This document shows positions 14,826-27,444 of a stretch of DNA of 64,000 bases, in pieces (within the stretch, counting starts at the first letter, position 1; every line of letters begins with the position of its first letter). The notes below the pieces were generated by a model that worked only from the letters and a program-made list of their open reading frames with translations, did no database searches and had not been told where the DNA came from. Origin of the DNA: Lophius americanus (Eukaryota > Chordata > Actinopteri > Lophiiformes > Lophiidae); NCBI GenBank assembly GCA_037951165.1, contig JBBDHG010000161.1, forward strand, positions 371,501-435,500. Direction: 5' to 3'. The position numbers and the translations under genes were made by a program.

Positions 14826-17800
14826 CTTATGGAGCGGTTTCATTCTGATTGCGCTCATCTTAATTGCAATATTAGGGTAAATCAGATCCATTGCTCTCCG
14901 GCATTGTGTGGAACTCTAGAAAACTCTCTATTCTGTCTACAGACACTCATTCTGCTGTTTATTTGCATTTCTGAAAACAGAAGAATGGTTTTGAAAGATT
15001 AGGGCCTGACCTGCTCCCATTAATGGTCATACTGTGGATGACTACATCAGCAAGGTCAATGAAAGCTCTAGGATGGCTGTAATAATCATTCTGGATCTCA
15101 CTGAATGCATGTCGTTTGGACACGATGAAGAACGCTGCGGCGGGTGTTCTGTGTCAGTCTGTTTGTTCATCAAAAGTGACAATTCCATATCAAAACATTT
15201 TATTTTAGAGGAATGATGAAAAGTGTTATAACTAATCTGATGACACCCGCTTACACCAACGGGACCCGACCACGAACACCAGGTCTGACATTAACTATGC
15301 TCACCCATATCCAGGTGTTTATCAATGCTGCAGAATAACCCTCTAGGATGACCACTCTAGTTAGAGATGATGAAAATGAGGACGGAACACACTCACACAT
15401 GCACAGACAGACATACCGTCCCCACCCAGGCACACTGAAGATTACAGCGAGCTTGTTTTGGCCATATGTGTGATGGCCATGGGCTTTATGGCCTTCTGTG
15501 GCTCATGTCCCACCTGCAATGCAGTTATATGACCTCCATTTATTCCTGCATGGACCAATGAAATATTCACACCCAAGGACATAGAGAGGGCCACCTGAAA
15601 ACATGATTATAACAAACAGCTTCGTTCCCACAATGGCCAGTCTCAGTGTTGTGAGGGTATACTGTTATTTTGCTGACTTCTACAAGGTATGTCAATCCAA
15701 GTCTCTTCCAAGCATCAAAATACAAACCTTTGATCAGTGCCAGTTCTGTCGAGGTATGTTTTATGGTATATCTCTAAGTGATTCCTATGTAGATTTCCTA
15801 TTTAGTGGCAAAGATACACGCACTGTGTCAGTGTCCAAGTTGTATTTACAATACTGACAGTCAAAAAGCACCTTAATGGAGCACTACTAGACTTATCTAA
15901 TATTTCTCTATTGTGATATTTTTCGGTTTATGAGGGACGAAATATATGTCAAAATTCTAAAGTGCTGCAGCAAAAGCAGAACACCCTCCTTACAGAACTC
16001 CTTGATATAAAAATTCCCATAATGAAACTCTGCAGTGTCTCCTTCATCCGTTTTACATTAGCTTGTTCAATGTTGTGTCTCACTGTTACACTGCGTATAA
16101 AGGTTCCCAATTTGGAGCAATTTTTTTTCCACTTCTGAGCAACGGAGGTAATGACCGTGCCAAATGGACCACTGAATAAATGGGAGGTGGAAGGACAGAA
16201 TGGTGGTTGACGTTTAGTCATAGTGTTATGTGTGTGACCCACAACTCAAAGACTTGAAAGGAAACTCGTAGCTGGTGGCAGACATCAAGAAATTCCACAA
16301 AAAATGTCTTCAATTTAGGGAAGACAGCTCGAGGTCCAGGGGAAATTTATAGGTTTAAGAAAAAGTCAGAATTTATTGTGATTTACCGTCATTTTATGTA
16401 ATTAACTAGGTAACCTTAGACAGGTTTACATTATATGTCTTGTTATTGTAATTTAAATGGTGACTGTATTTTTCACAGCATGATTCTAGCAACCACAACT
16501 ATGGGTATTTTACTATATATTTTACAGAGTTTTATTTATTTTTTTACAGGGCATGTCATTTCATCGTTAAAAAGAAGTTGCTCTACATATATGTAACTCT
16601 CGCACTAGGTACCAACGCTGCTGCATTATGAATTTGCGTATTAGCTACAATTTGACAAAGGGAAATGACTAATTTACCAAGGTTTTTTGTTTGCTTTTCG
16701 TTTTATATAAATTTTTTGCAGTTTAAATACTATATCCTTGTCCATATTATCTTATTTGGAATTTCATTCCAATGCCAGATTTCATATCAGCAGGTGGATC
16801 ACCATCAGACTCAAATGTGGTAAGATGCAATAACATCTGAATCTAGAAAACAAGAAGCTTGTGTGAACCTCCACTAAAGGACAACAAGGTCTATTCATTC
16901 AACAATTCTATTCATATCATATCAAGGACATGCCAAAACCTACCTCTGGGTCAAATTGAATGCAAATCCATCCATTTCTATATGAGTTATAGAACAAAAA
17001 GGACATTACAAGTGCCCCTATCTCACAATGATTAAGAAAATGTTATTATAACATTACATCTTGAGGTCATGGTGCAATCGCACCTAAATTTAATCATCTT
17101 TAGCATACGCCAAATCGACCTCTTGATATAATTTCTTGCAAATCCGTCTATTTGTTTTTCCCTAATCTTACCAACAAACAGACAAGCATAGGTAAAATAA
17201 TCTCTTCATTGGTGGAAGTGTTGAATAGGACAGCACCAGTGTTTCAGATGTGAACTTTCAGAGTTTACCAGATGCAGGACTGCTCCTGATCCTGATGTGT
17301 GGGGGGTGTACAATGCCTCCTTACAGTCACAATCGGCATGTGGTGTCCAAGCGAATGAATCAATGAATAAAGTCCAAGGGTGAGTTTCTATCTTAATACA
17401 TTGGGCACAGTCTCATGTGAAAATCCAACAAGATCATTATGCACAAGCTCGAACAAAGAAGACTTTAACACAAATAACAAGTGACCAGAACAAATCAACA
17501 ATGTGCATAAAATGTAATGTCACATGGGGTGAAGGCTTGGAGTCTGTAGGCTGTGCAAAGCTGGAGGGGAAAACTTTAGTTTCTTTGATGAAGGACAGGG
17601 TGAAGACAGGGAGCAGAGGGAGCAGCCTTTCCACATCACAGTATGGTGGTGTAACCCCTCTGCCTCCCCCCTCTTTCTGTGTCATCTTACTAGAAAGACG
17701 TGAAGTTGAGAGAGTGTGTGCATGTGTGTCTGTGTGTGGAGGAGGGGGTCACTTTGTAAGTATGGAAACACACACTCAGATGTTGAGGATGATTAAGATG

Positions 17801-18083
17801 CGACTGTATATTTGTCAGTAAAATATAGAGGATTGGGATTTAATTGAGAGAGGGGAGAACGGTGCAGGAGGCGTTGTTAATTATGCATGGCGATTGTTGA
17901 TGGCTTGATTGTCTGCGTCCAGCTGCACGGAGGAGCTAGGAGAGGGAGAGGGAGAGAGGGGAGAGAGAGGGGAGAGAGGCAGACTCACTGACGCCAGGCT
18001 CGGAATTCTCCCATCCATTGAAAGAGAGACCCGATTGTGTCCGGGGTCTTTCCAACAAGCACCTGATCCCTGCTCACACACAA
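14826..18083. other. Intergenic, no gene recognised
   Basis: More than 3 kb with no recognisable gene or repeat family. Open frames are short. Confidence 0.4.
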
Positions 18084-18132
18084 TGATGTGTGTGTGTGTG
18101 TGTGCGCGCGCGCGTGTGTGTGTGGGTGGGGG
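18084..18132. repeat. GT/GC dinucleotide tract
   Basis: (TG)n interrupted by a (CG)n run, then TG again. Alternating purine-pyrimidine sequence of this kind can adopt Z-DNA, which is a general property and not shown here. Confidence 0.85.
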
Positions 18133-18411
18133 GGTCGCGCTCGCGCACATGGTGAAATCGCAGGCAAGCCCCGTCATGGGAGCAAGCTACTCAATCATGG
18201 CATTTTTGATTTGTCCTAGAAATAAGTCCTTGTTAGTTAAAATTACTGCAAACTCGTGACATATTTCTCTCTGGGTGATCCAGATCAAATGTTTTCACGC
18301 TTAGATCAAACTCCTCGTGGAGGCCTGCAAACCTCTAATCTATACAGCGAGGAGTTTACTCGCTCAGCAAACGCAATTATATTCCGACCAGACGTGGGAA
18401 ATTCGTGGCAA

Positions 18412-18455
18412 TATTTGTCCTCCCCTTAGATATTTGTCCTCCCCTTAGATATTTG
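18412..18455. repeat. 19-bp tandem duplication
   Basis: The unit TATTTGTCCTCCCCTTAGA occurs twice in direct succession (18412-18430 and 18431-18449), followed by six bases of a third copy. Confidence 0.9.
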
Positions 18456-19211
18456 AGGTCAAAGTCTTGTTTGGACACTCAGCGCTACCCACACAATATA
18501 TCTCTAAAATAGCACTGGGCTGGAACCCTGTCTCATGGTTCAATATTGTGCTTTTCTCTCTCTCCTGGGGTCAGTGGTTTTGAGGAGGGTGAGGATGAGG
18601 AGGGGAGGAGGTATGATTGCCAGGGGGAAAGCAGGCACTTGAACATCTGTTCAACCACTGCATGATTAGGGGGATCTCCAACCCTTGCCCGGTTACGCTC
18701 AATTGTACGCAGATTATTATAATTCAATTATATATCTGGATTCAAGCTACTCTCTGGAAACCTTGTCATAATTAAAATGACTTAATATTTCCCCCTTAAA
18801 TGGATATTCCAAACTCTGCTTTAATAGGGAACCATGTGTACTGGAGAACGCCAGTCAGCGAGTCCAAAGCAATTACTGTACCAAAGTATCCAAAAAGTTG
18901 CTTTGGTTGACTATTGTGGTGCTTACTGTAGGTCATCTCTCTCCACAAAAAGATCTCTCTGTAGGTCATGTTGGCACATTCATTATTACACAACTTCCAG
19001 GGATTTTGAAAAGTTTCCCTCTACATTTCTCTGAGTGCAACTGCGGACTTGAGCAAAGAAGCGTCCAGATTCCTTGAGTGACATGTAGGCTCATCCAATC
19101 AGATCTCTGAGCGCCTCTGCCTCTCTCCCCTCTGGTGGTGGACGGAGGAGGGCGGGCCGTCTGCCAAAGAGGGGAGTGAGCGTCGGGGTGAATGGATGAC
19201 GTCGAGAGGCT

Positions 19212-19226
19212 GGCGCCAGCATGTCT
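19212..19226 (+). promoter_or_regulatory. BMP/SMAD-type composite site upstream of id3
   Basis: GGCGCC (19212-19217), then five bases, then GTCT (19223-19226). This matches the SMAD1/5-SMAD4 layout GGCGCC-N5-GTCT known from vertebrate Id gene enhancers. It lies about 1 kb upstream of the id3 TATA box in a GC-rich stretch (19140-19280) that also holds two CAGCTG E-boxes and a TGACGTC site. The motif is seen directly. Activity is inferred from the well-known BMP control of Id genes. Confidence 0.6.
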
Positions 19227-19639
19227 AGGACTGGCGCGTTAGATCAACACAGCTGGGCCGGGATAGGACACACAGCTGGCTCGGGACTGCATTCCTCCAC
19301 AAAACAGGATTGTGAGAAAAGGGGAAAATAAGACCCAAATAGGAGAAGAACGGGACATGCTTTGATGTAAACTAAAAGAGAACATTTGTTGCCGTTAAAA
19401 TAGAATTTTCATAAATTGATTCCCACAAAAGTGATCTGATTTTAACAAAAATGTTCGTGTTTTGACAAATCAGATATATATCTTGATATTTTTTACCAGT
19501 TGCTATAACAACATTGAGCAAACTGGCTATGAGAGAAGGCAGTAATACATATATTATAATATTATAGTACTGTAGTACTACATCTTCTACTATTATCAGA
19601 CATGAATCCATATCAATGATGGAATGTAATTTTTAAGAT

Positions 19640-19797
19640 TTGTGTTTGTGAGTTTTTCTATTTGATTTTTGTAGAAGTTGTTTTTAAAATGTATTCCATG
19701 TGTTTTATGTCTTGTTTTATTTGTTCTGTAGTGTGGACCCCAGAAAGATTAGCTCACACCTTTGGGGATCCACACAAATAAACGAAATAAATCCTGA
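19640..19797 (+). mobile_element. Non-LTR retrotransposon 3' end fragment
   Basis: The stretch around GTGTGGACCCCAGAAAGA and GGGGATCCACACAAATAAA resembles the 3' terminal region common to fish LINE copies (GTGGACCCCAGGAAGA, GGGGATCC, AATAAA). Only the tail is present. This is assigned from a remembered pattern. Confidence 0.5.
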
Positions 19798-20123
19798 GAC
19801 TAACACGTGTTAGCAATTACATTGCAAAACACATATCTCTATTTGTCATTGTAAGGAACTATGTAACAGCTGTTAACAAAGGTAAAGGTGAGATATAAAC
19901 CAAAGTAAGACCTCATCCCCACCTGGTTACTTTGAGATATCAGACAGCTGGGAACTAATAGCGTCACTCTTTTTTACAAAATTTTGACTAACTTTTCGAG
20001 CTTCTACCATAAATTTCAAATAGATATCACAACCTGAAAGAGATAATTATTTGATTGATAATACCTTAAAGGCATCCCCGCCTAATTTCCTCGTTCAATC
20101 TATCGCTTCCCTCGTGATGTCAG

Positions 20124-20211
20124 CCAATCAGATTTTGCTTGAGTCTCTCACTGACCAATCATAGCACGAGCCGAGAAAATGGGGCGTCAACAACCATCAC
20201 AATTTATATAA
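20124..20211 (+). promoter_or_regulatory. id3: id3 core promoter (two CCAAT boxes and TATA box)
   Basis: CCAAT boxes at 20124-20128 and 20155-20159 stand 77 and 46 bp upstream of a TATATAA box at 20205-20211. Transcription should start near 20235-20242, about 100 nt before the start codon. This compact TATA/CCAAT layout fits an immediate-early, inducible gene such as ID3. The start site itself is not visible in sequence. Confidence 0.75.
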
Positions 20212-20340
20212 GGCTAACTGTATACCGCTGTCACAGCACTGTGTCTTTTCAGGATCGCATAGAAGAAACCACTCCAAAAGGGAATCCGCTAAAACTCTAA
20301 CTTAGTGATCGAGAGTTGTTGTTTGACCTCTTTCTCCACC

Positions 20341-21017
20341 ATGAAAGCGATCAGTCCCGTCCGCTCGGCGAGGAGCTGCTACAAGGCCGTATGCTGCATC
20401 TCGGAGCAGAGTCTCGCCATCAGCCGGAATAAACACTCGTGTCTGGAGGAGCCGTTAAGCGCATTGTGCGACATGAACGACTGTTACTCCAAGCTGAAGG
20501 AGCTGGTTCCGAGCATCCCGCAGAACCAGTCGGTCAGTCAGGTGGAGATCCTGCAACACGTCATTGACTACATCTTCGACCTGCAGATCGCGCTGGAGGC
20601 GGAGGACAGATCTGCACCGGAGGTGGTTCTGTCAATAAAGGTGAGGCGAGGGCAGAAGATGCGTGTATGATGCGTGGATTAGATGTTTGTCTAAACATCA
20701 GGCCACGATTGCAACTCAAAGTAATAAATCTGTGGTTCTGTGAATCTCTTCATTGACCCGACATTTGAAATAATCTAATAATTCCGCATGCTGATTTTGA
20801 GACGCTTCTCCATTCGTACTCACGATTGCATGCTGATGTTGTATTTGCTGTGATGCACTAGCGGATCTTCGTGCATAACCGTGCCTTCAACACCCACACC
20901 GTTTAGATTGTGCACAATTAAAAGTAAAATGCCTAACAGTGTTTCTCTTTGCTCTCCATGCAGACTGCGGACCTCACTCGCACTTTCTCCAAAGAAGAAG
21001 GGCAGTTGTGCCATTAG
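20341..21017 (+). CDS. id3: DNA-binding protein inhibitor ID-3
   Basis: Joined exons 20341-20640 and 20964-21017 give 117 residues (human ID3 has 119). The protein is a nuclear helix-loop-helix factor without a basic region. It pairs with E-proteins such as TCF3 and keeps them off E-boxes, holding back differentiation. Visible features are the family N-terminus MKAISPVR (1-8), CYKAVCC (13-19), helix 1 around MNDCYSKLKELVP (45-57), a short loop, helix 2 around VEILQHVIDYIFDLQ (68-82), and the C-terminal tail TADLTRTF...GQLCH resembling the end of human ID3. The start is the first ATG of the frame in a CCACC context. Both introns are GT-AG: 20641-20963 in phase 0, and 21037-21396 in the 3'UTR as in mammalian ID3. 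ID1, ID2 and ID4 fit less well at both ends. Confidence 0.95.
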
Positions 21018-22115
21018 GCTTGCAAAACACTTCATGGTGAGCATTTATGATTTATCTTCAAATCACATCTTCCTAAAATAATAAGATCAAAACGTGCATG
21101 TGCTTGCAAACATCTTATCGTGGTGGAAAAACTCGCTTTGAAAAGCAGCTGTTGACTTCAAACTTAAACTTACCCCAAATTTTAAATATTTCTAGACAAG
21201 TTAGCATTTATCGGAATAGTCTCTTAACCCATTACAGTCACTTATTAGACCAAGCACTGAATGTGTTGCGGATTCTTTGCTATCTGCCTGGGGTTAATGA
21301 AAGTTCCATGCTAGGCGCCAGTCTGTCTGCTCTCAATCGGGAGGGAGGGTGAGAGGAGAGATCTGACTTCACTTTTCTTCCTTTCTCTCCATGCAGGTGC
21401 AGGGAAACACATGTCTCCACTTCACTCCGGGCAAAAGGACAAGAGGGGCAGAAAGGGTGGGATAGGTATTTGGAAGAGAAGGAGGAGAAGAAGGAGGAGG
21501 AGGAGGGAGGTGAATGGTTTTAAGAAAGAAAGAAGAGTTACAAGAAAAAGAAAGTGGACTGCTTCCCTAGATGAGTGGGGATCTACAGTAGTGCATGAAA
21601 GCAGAGACTGATTCTTTGGCCCCCGGACAGACAAATCCTCAGACCAAAGCAGAAGCCAGGATTGGAAACTGAGAGCAACTGGCTCCTTGAAAGAATTAAA
21701 TATTGGTACAGTGTTCCTATTTTCACTTTTTGTATGTTGGCTCCCAAACAAACCGTTTTGTGGGTTAAACTCCACACCCAACCTGAATATACACCATGTC
21801 TCACTGAATTATCCCTGCATTCCAACCCAACCCCAAGCTGATTTTTAATGATCTGCGGACTGTTACAAATTTATACCAATGTGTACATATCTGCTGTCTA
21901 TGTAAAGGCATGAGTCTGTTTAGATCTTCTTTCTGATTGGGAGTTTGGGTTTTCTTAGACATAATCAGAACTCTATAATAGAGTTAATTATAAATGTTTG
22001 TAGGGATTGTGTCATTTCTACAGACAAAGTGCTGTGAGTTTCATAAACTCTTTATTATGAACTTTGCTTTCTATGTATGTTTTTATGTAATTAAATAAAA
22101 AAAAAATAATGTGAA
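21018..22115 (+). other. id3: id3 3'UTR, third exon and poly(A) signal
   Basis: The stop codon is followed by 19 nt of exon 2, an intron (21037-21396, GTGAGC...ATGCAG) and a non-coding third exon starting at 21397. A poly(A) signal AATAAA lies at 22094-22099, so the transcript probably ends near 22115. The exon carries a purine-only GGA/GAA tract at 21473-21510. Open frames on this stretch are not genes. Confidence 0.75.
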
Positions 22116-24829
22116 ACAGTTTGGCTGAGGCTGATTTAAGTTTGGCCTCCAATATCAGTGAATTCAGATAAATGTTGTGGTTAAGTGGTTGAAAAATCAA
22201 ATGATGGGATTTTCCTAAGAGTGCCTCTACTTTTCCAGAGAATGACACACTGCCAGTTTAAGCAGATCATAAATCTTGAAATCCAGATTTGTGGTAAAAT
22301 ATGGGACACCAGATCCCTGTATTTTCTACAACCACATATTCTTGGCTAGGTCTATCCCAGCTGAAACAGGGTGAAGGGAGGCGTATGCCTTTGACAGTTC
22401 ACAAGTTCATCAAAGGTTGTAAAGTCATGCTCATAATCACACCTATGGACAATCTAGAGACACCTATTCACCTATTGCATGCTTTTGGACTGAAGGAGGA
22501 AGCCGGAATGTCAGCAAAGACATCACAAACTGCAGCTCCACCTTGCTTGAATATGTTGCACTGATCTTGGAAGCTGATAAACAGCACCTGAAATGCAGCA
22601 TTTATGCACCATCAAGGTCTTATGATACACAGCCAGCTGTATTTGCCGATATCAACATTCTACCTAACTACTCCACCTTTTGAAAGTTCAATAACATTTC
22701 CAAAATTCCATGCCGGTCACAATGCCTAATCTAAATAATTAGTAGTAAATACATCGTATAGGTTTTGTGGCATATTTTGTTATTTAGAGTTTTACAAAAC
22801 CTTTAAAGAGATGATGGACCAAACAATGTCTAATATAATGAAGAGGTTTTAGAGATAGATAATGAGAGTGCAGCTCCCTCTAGTGGCATAAATGGGTTGT
22901 TGAATAAAAACCTAAATTGCTTGGGACACCTCAGAAAAATCTTTATTGAATTGATATTTAATTAACTACAAATTGTAGGCATTGTATTATTTTGAAGATT
23001 TCTTTTTTCTATTTGCCATTTTTCCGTCCATTTAATGCAGAATTAAACCAATGGCGCCTACAAGAGGAAAAGAAGTATAAAGACTTCAGTACTAGTTAAG
23101 AAGATTTTTCTGGTATTCTGTACATAACTTGAGTAATGTTCTGACAACTTTTACACCCTTAATTTATCTACAAATATGTGCTCCTTCTACACTTTTTTGC
23201 TCGAAATCAAGACTGATTTAAGCAAAAAAAACTGATATCTCAAAAAAAAATTTAAGCCGAATGTTTTTGATTTATGTATTTCAATTATATGCATATTGTC
23301 ACTACCAGTTAACCAGTTAATCAAAACAGATTACCACTTAACTGCTAATGAGAATAATACACAGACGAGACTATCCTCTGGTGTATCCATCAGTGCATAA
23401 CAAGCACCGCAGATGAAGCAAGACAGCAGATTAAAAAAAAAAAAGAAACATATGCGGACACTTTACCACAAAGAAAAGGTGTGACGTCAGTGTTTTCGCC
23501 ACCCACTCTTTTCTGTTAATAATATAAATTTACACTGAAAACATTCTTTAACATTGAATATCAGTGATCGCAGTAGAAATACACTTTACATCAACTTAAA
23601 TATTATTATTTTCATCTAAAAATAATCTGATATTAGGTTCAGTTTGTTTTATAAACAAATAAACACCTGGTGCACTCCAAAACATATTTAAGCCCAATGT
23701 TTATGATTTATGTATTTCAATTATTTGAAAAATTTCAATACATTTTGTTTGCATAATTATAACATACAATAAATGTGTTACATATTTTTAATTAAAACCT
23801 AAATGAAATAAGTTAAAATTGTATTAAGTAATAGTTCTAATTAACCATGTACGGTTAAAATTCATGTATGTTCTTTATCTATGCAGATCTGAACACATTG
23901 AAATGCTGTACAACTACCTACTCCGTGTACAAAAAGTAATTTATTACATGAATCACTCCAATGGGGTGCATTATAAATTAAATGTATTATTATTATTATT
24001 AAGTACTGTGCTATTGCACTATGGTTTACAATAAACATTATGATTAATATGTATGTAACATAACCCTAACCCTAACACTGTATTCATCTATCACTCTGAG
24101 CTAGGTGTATGTGTATCTGCTCTATGTGTGCATACATCAGGAGTAGGGAAATATGGAGTCAAATATCTTGTATACAGTATGTTCACACATTTGGCCAGAC
24201 AAAGTGATTCAGATTTATTTACTGTTTCGATGTCGCCCATTTCAGGTGCATAGTTAGTAAAGTTGAAGCCCTGGTTTCCATTATAAACTACTGTAGTTTA
24301 TTAATGTAATTTTAATCTCAACTCAAGTATTCAAACGAAGGAACAATGTCAACTCCATCATGTGAATTATAATTACAAGCAATGGACTACCAATTAGCAA
24401 AATGTAAAACAATGTGTCAACATTAAACATGGCTTCTTTTTCTTTCTTTTTTTACAAAGGGGGTATTTCCTACTTAGTATATTTCTGTTAGAATATATTT
24501 ACAGGATAGCCTGACAATAAGAACTGGTTCCATTTCTGTTTAAGCATAAACCAGAAGACAAAGCGTAGCTGCAGCAGTGAAGACGGAGTCCCCATCAACG
24601 CCACTAGATGGCAGTGTTGGATCGGGGTGTAGCAGCTGGCCTGACATCACACTAGTACACTTGTAGCTTTGTTGGTTATTAAAAGTTCACAGGTCAATCG
24701 CTACTTTAATCTTGATCAGCAGTCCCCTGACCGTGCAAAACCAGTAAGGTTTGATACAATTCAGACTTTACTGAGCCTAATGTGATAAGCAAAGCCTTAG
24801 TCAGATTAACATTAATGATCTTGTTAGAA
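22116..24829. other. Intergenic between id3 and e2f2, nothing recognised
   Basis: Strongly AT-rich with no gene, and no repeat family I recognise. The 24062-24077 stretch resembles telomere repeat units for about 2.5 copies only. Confidence 0.4.
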
Positions 24830-25140
24830 AGGCACCTGTCAGTGGGTTGGATATATAAGGAAGCAAGTTAACTTTTTATCCTTGAAGTTGGTGTGTTGGA
24901 GCCAGGCAAACATTGGTAAGAAAAGCTGGTGAACCGGGCACCCAATGCTCATTGATGTGTGTTGGGAGTGAAGGTTATCTTATAGTGTCGGATCCCACAG
25001 AAGAGCTATTGTAGCACAGATTGCTGATTAAGTTATACCTGTCCTGATAGGAAGGTGTCAGAACACTGAGGGCTTTTCTTAGGTGGTAAAAGGGGATATA
25101 AACTATATTAGGCAAGTAGTTTTAATTTTTTGGCTCTGCG
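24830..25140 (+). mobile_element. Tc1-like family A element, internally deleted
   Basis: The first part (about 24890-25070) matches the start of the family A transposase region, including GGATCCCACAGAAGAGC and GGAAGGTGTCAGAACAC. It then jumps straight to the family's 3' end (around TATATTAGGCAAGTAGTTTTAA, 25105-25128). Most of the transposase, including the catalytic triad, is missing, so this is a non-autonomous MITE-like derivative or a deletion relic. Confidence 0.65.
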
Positions 25141-25489
25141 GTGCCTTTTCCAATGAATTATTCCACCCCCATTACATATGAGGTATAGTAGCATATTTCA
25201 CTCTTTCTCAGGGGTTTGCAAAAAGGGTTCACATGTTTTCATATTCAACAAACAATTTTACTTTGAATAACTTCTCCATGCTACAAATCATACAAGCTTC
25301 ATTAATAGCATCCCTCAAAAGATGGCGTTCATACATCATATACTTTTCTGTAACTGGTAATCCTGTTAAAGGTTGTTGGGGAGGATAGAGAGTGGGGCAG
25401 CTGACATTGGGTCTACTTTATCAGTCCCAAAGTTGTTCTGTTAAGGCCTAACTTCGCATAAGCCCTCCTTGCACAAACGGCAAAATGTG

Positions 25490-25790
25490 CACCAATGCTG
25501 ACCCCAGAGCATAGGTTCATTCAAAACCATCTAGATCCTGGAAAGCTTGAAAAGCAAGACTCTAACCTTTCTGGTTTATGGATCAGCGGGACGTCTGGAG
25601 GAGGAAGAGTAATGAAGCAAATGCTGAAAAGAACACATATGAAGTATGGCGGTGGCTCATTGATGCTCTGGGGCTGCTTTGCCTCCACAGACACTGGAAA
25701 CCTGCGGTGTGTAAAGGGGAGGTAAGATGGATTCCATCAGGTATCAGGAAATAGAAGAACTAAAAGATACCCACACCACCATATGTGAAG
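25490..25790 (+). pseudogene. Tc1-like transposase fragment
   Basis: The frame near 25640-25715 reads MKYGGGSLMLWGCFAS followed by TGNL, the conserved mid-region of Tc1 transposases (KHGGGSxMxWGCF). Downstream DSIRYQEI fits the segment after it. The flanking frame breaks and no complete DDE catalytic domain remains. It lies 350 bp beyond the internally deleted family A copy but belongs to the DPKHTSK-type group rather than that family, judged by eye. Confidence 0.75.
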
Positions 25791-27394
25791 AAGCTGCTCT
25801 ACTGTGAACAGCAGTGTTTCTGTTCGTCTACCTCCATTGTGATCATAGAGGGCGAACTGATTATCTATTTACAATCCATCTATTATACTAGAAAATGCAG
25901 TCACACAATGAGAACAAAACATGGATTTAGAATCCCATATGAACAATACCAAGGATTCTCCACCTTGTGTACATCAAATTCAACTTCTGCTTAGAGAAAA
26001 AACTTACAGTCCCCCATACAAAGAAAACCCCAAAATAGAAGAAAAAGAAATTGGCTTTGAAAAGAATGCTGTGTTGTGACTGGGGCGAGATATATATATA
26101 TATATTTTTATATATTTCTCTAAGCATGTCTATAAGATGTCCTATTATATAGTATCTCTTCATTTTTAGTCACCTTTAGAATACTTGTGTGCTGGAACTG
26201 CTGAAACAACATCTTTAGTTTTCTATATATATATTTAAAGACTGTACATTTTCCACATATATATATTTATATACATATAAATAGTTTGACTTCTGTTAAT
26301 TTTTAAAAGTTGAGTGAATTTCAAAATGGTATAAAAATGTATAAACATAATAACATTTTTGAAAAACATCATTCATAAAGCAAATTTGTCAAACAACAGA
26401 AAAAGAATAACTATGTCATCTAATACAGTGTAATTACGCAGGTGCCAGCTTTCCCCCAACGTTAGTCCTTTCTATACATCCTTAGGTTCTATTTTGATTC
26501 AATAAACAATTATCTGTCTTTAGCTGAATTTTAGATTTCCAGATTTCATCAGAATACGGTTCAAATAAAGGCACGACAATAGGCTTTCTCTGTCGGGAGT
26601 CTACTTGTATCGGCCAATGGGGGTCATGTCATATGGCTTGGTTTGAAAGCTGTATGTGGGGGAGGGGTTGTTTTCTTTCAATATCTCCTCTAAGCCAATA
26701 AGCAAGAGTTGTACTGAATGAATCCAATTATCTATAATCATAAAACTATACCCAGAGGCACCTTGCACCAGGTCACAATAGAGTCTCATCAAGTGTACTA
26801 AGGCTTATAAATACTATTACTGCTCCTTTCTATTTAAATTATCCTGGAAGTCGATTTTTAATTCATACTTTTTTATCCTGAAGATCATGAATAAAACTCT
26901 TTATAACATATTTTCACATTTATCAAGTGAGGAATGTTCTGTTTTTCCACAAATGCTGGACTTCACTCAACTGTTACAGTGAAACTCTGTATGTACCATA
27001 AAATAGACTTTTCAGCAAGTTTTGTACGTAATATTACACAAATTATAATTTTCTTAAACTATTTACCAGAATTCATTTTTAAGTACTATTAATATAGGTC
27101 ATTATATACAACAATATATAGTCTTTTACTTATGGACAGACATGGAATGTCAGGGTTCTAAATTGATCATCAGTTAAATTGTTATTACCGTGTACTAAGA
27201 GCAAATAACTGCAACAATAAATAAGTTACAGCTCTATTGTTATATATTTGGTTTTATTTATTCACAATGACCCTACTTTGAGATTGAAGAGCTAGTCATT
27301 CTCTTTCTGTCTCTTTAAGAGCAGCACCGAGTACGTACGACAAGCTCATGCAAATATGACACGCCGAACGTGCCGCCAGCCTATCAGAAAGCGA
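25791..27394. other. Intergenic upstream of e2f2, nothing recognised
   Basis: AT-rich, with short (TA)n tracts near 26090-26105 and 26223-26275. No gene recognised. Confidence 0.4.
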
Positions 27395-27444
27395 CTTTAA
27401 CCGCGGGAGATCTAAATTTCGCGGGATGAACTTTGGCGCTAAAA
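27395..27444 (+). promoter_or_regulatory. e2f2: e2f2 promoter with E2F binding sites
   Basis: Two canonical E2F sites lie 15 bp apart: TTTCGCGGG (27417-27425) and TTTGGCGC (27432-27439). The second sits inside TTTGGCGCTAAAA, readable on both strands. A weaker TTTAACCGCGGG lies just upstream. They stand about 450 bp before the start codon in a GC-rich island with no TATA box. This fits the known self-regulation of E2F1-3 promoters by E2F and pocket proteins. Confidence 0.7.

Noticed and set aside
24062..24077. Interstitial telomere-like repeat
   Set aside because: Only about two and a half CCCTAA units, which is too short to be distinguished from chance.
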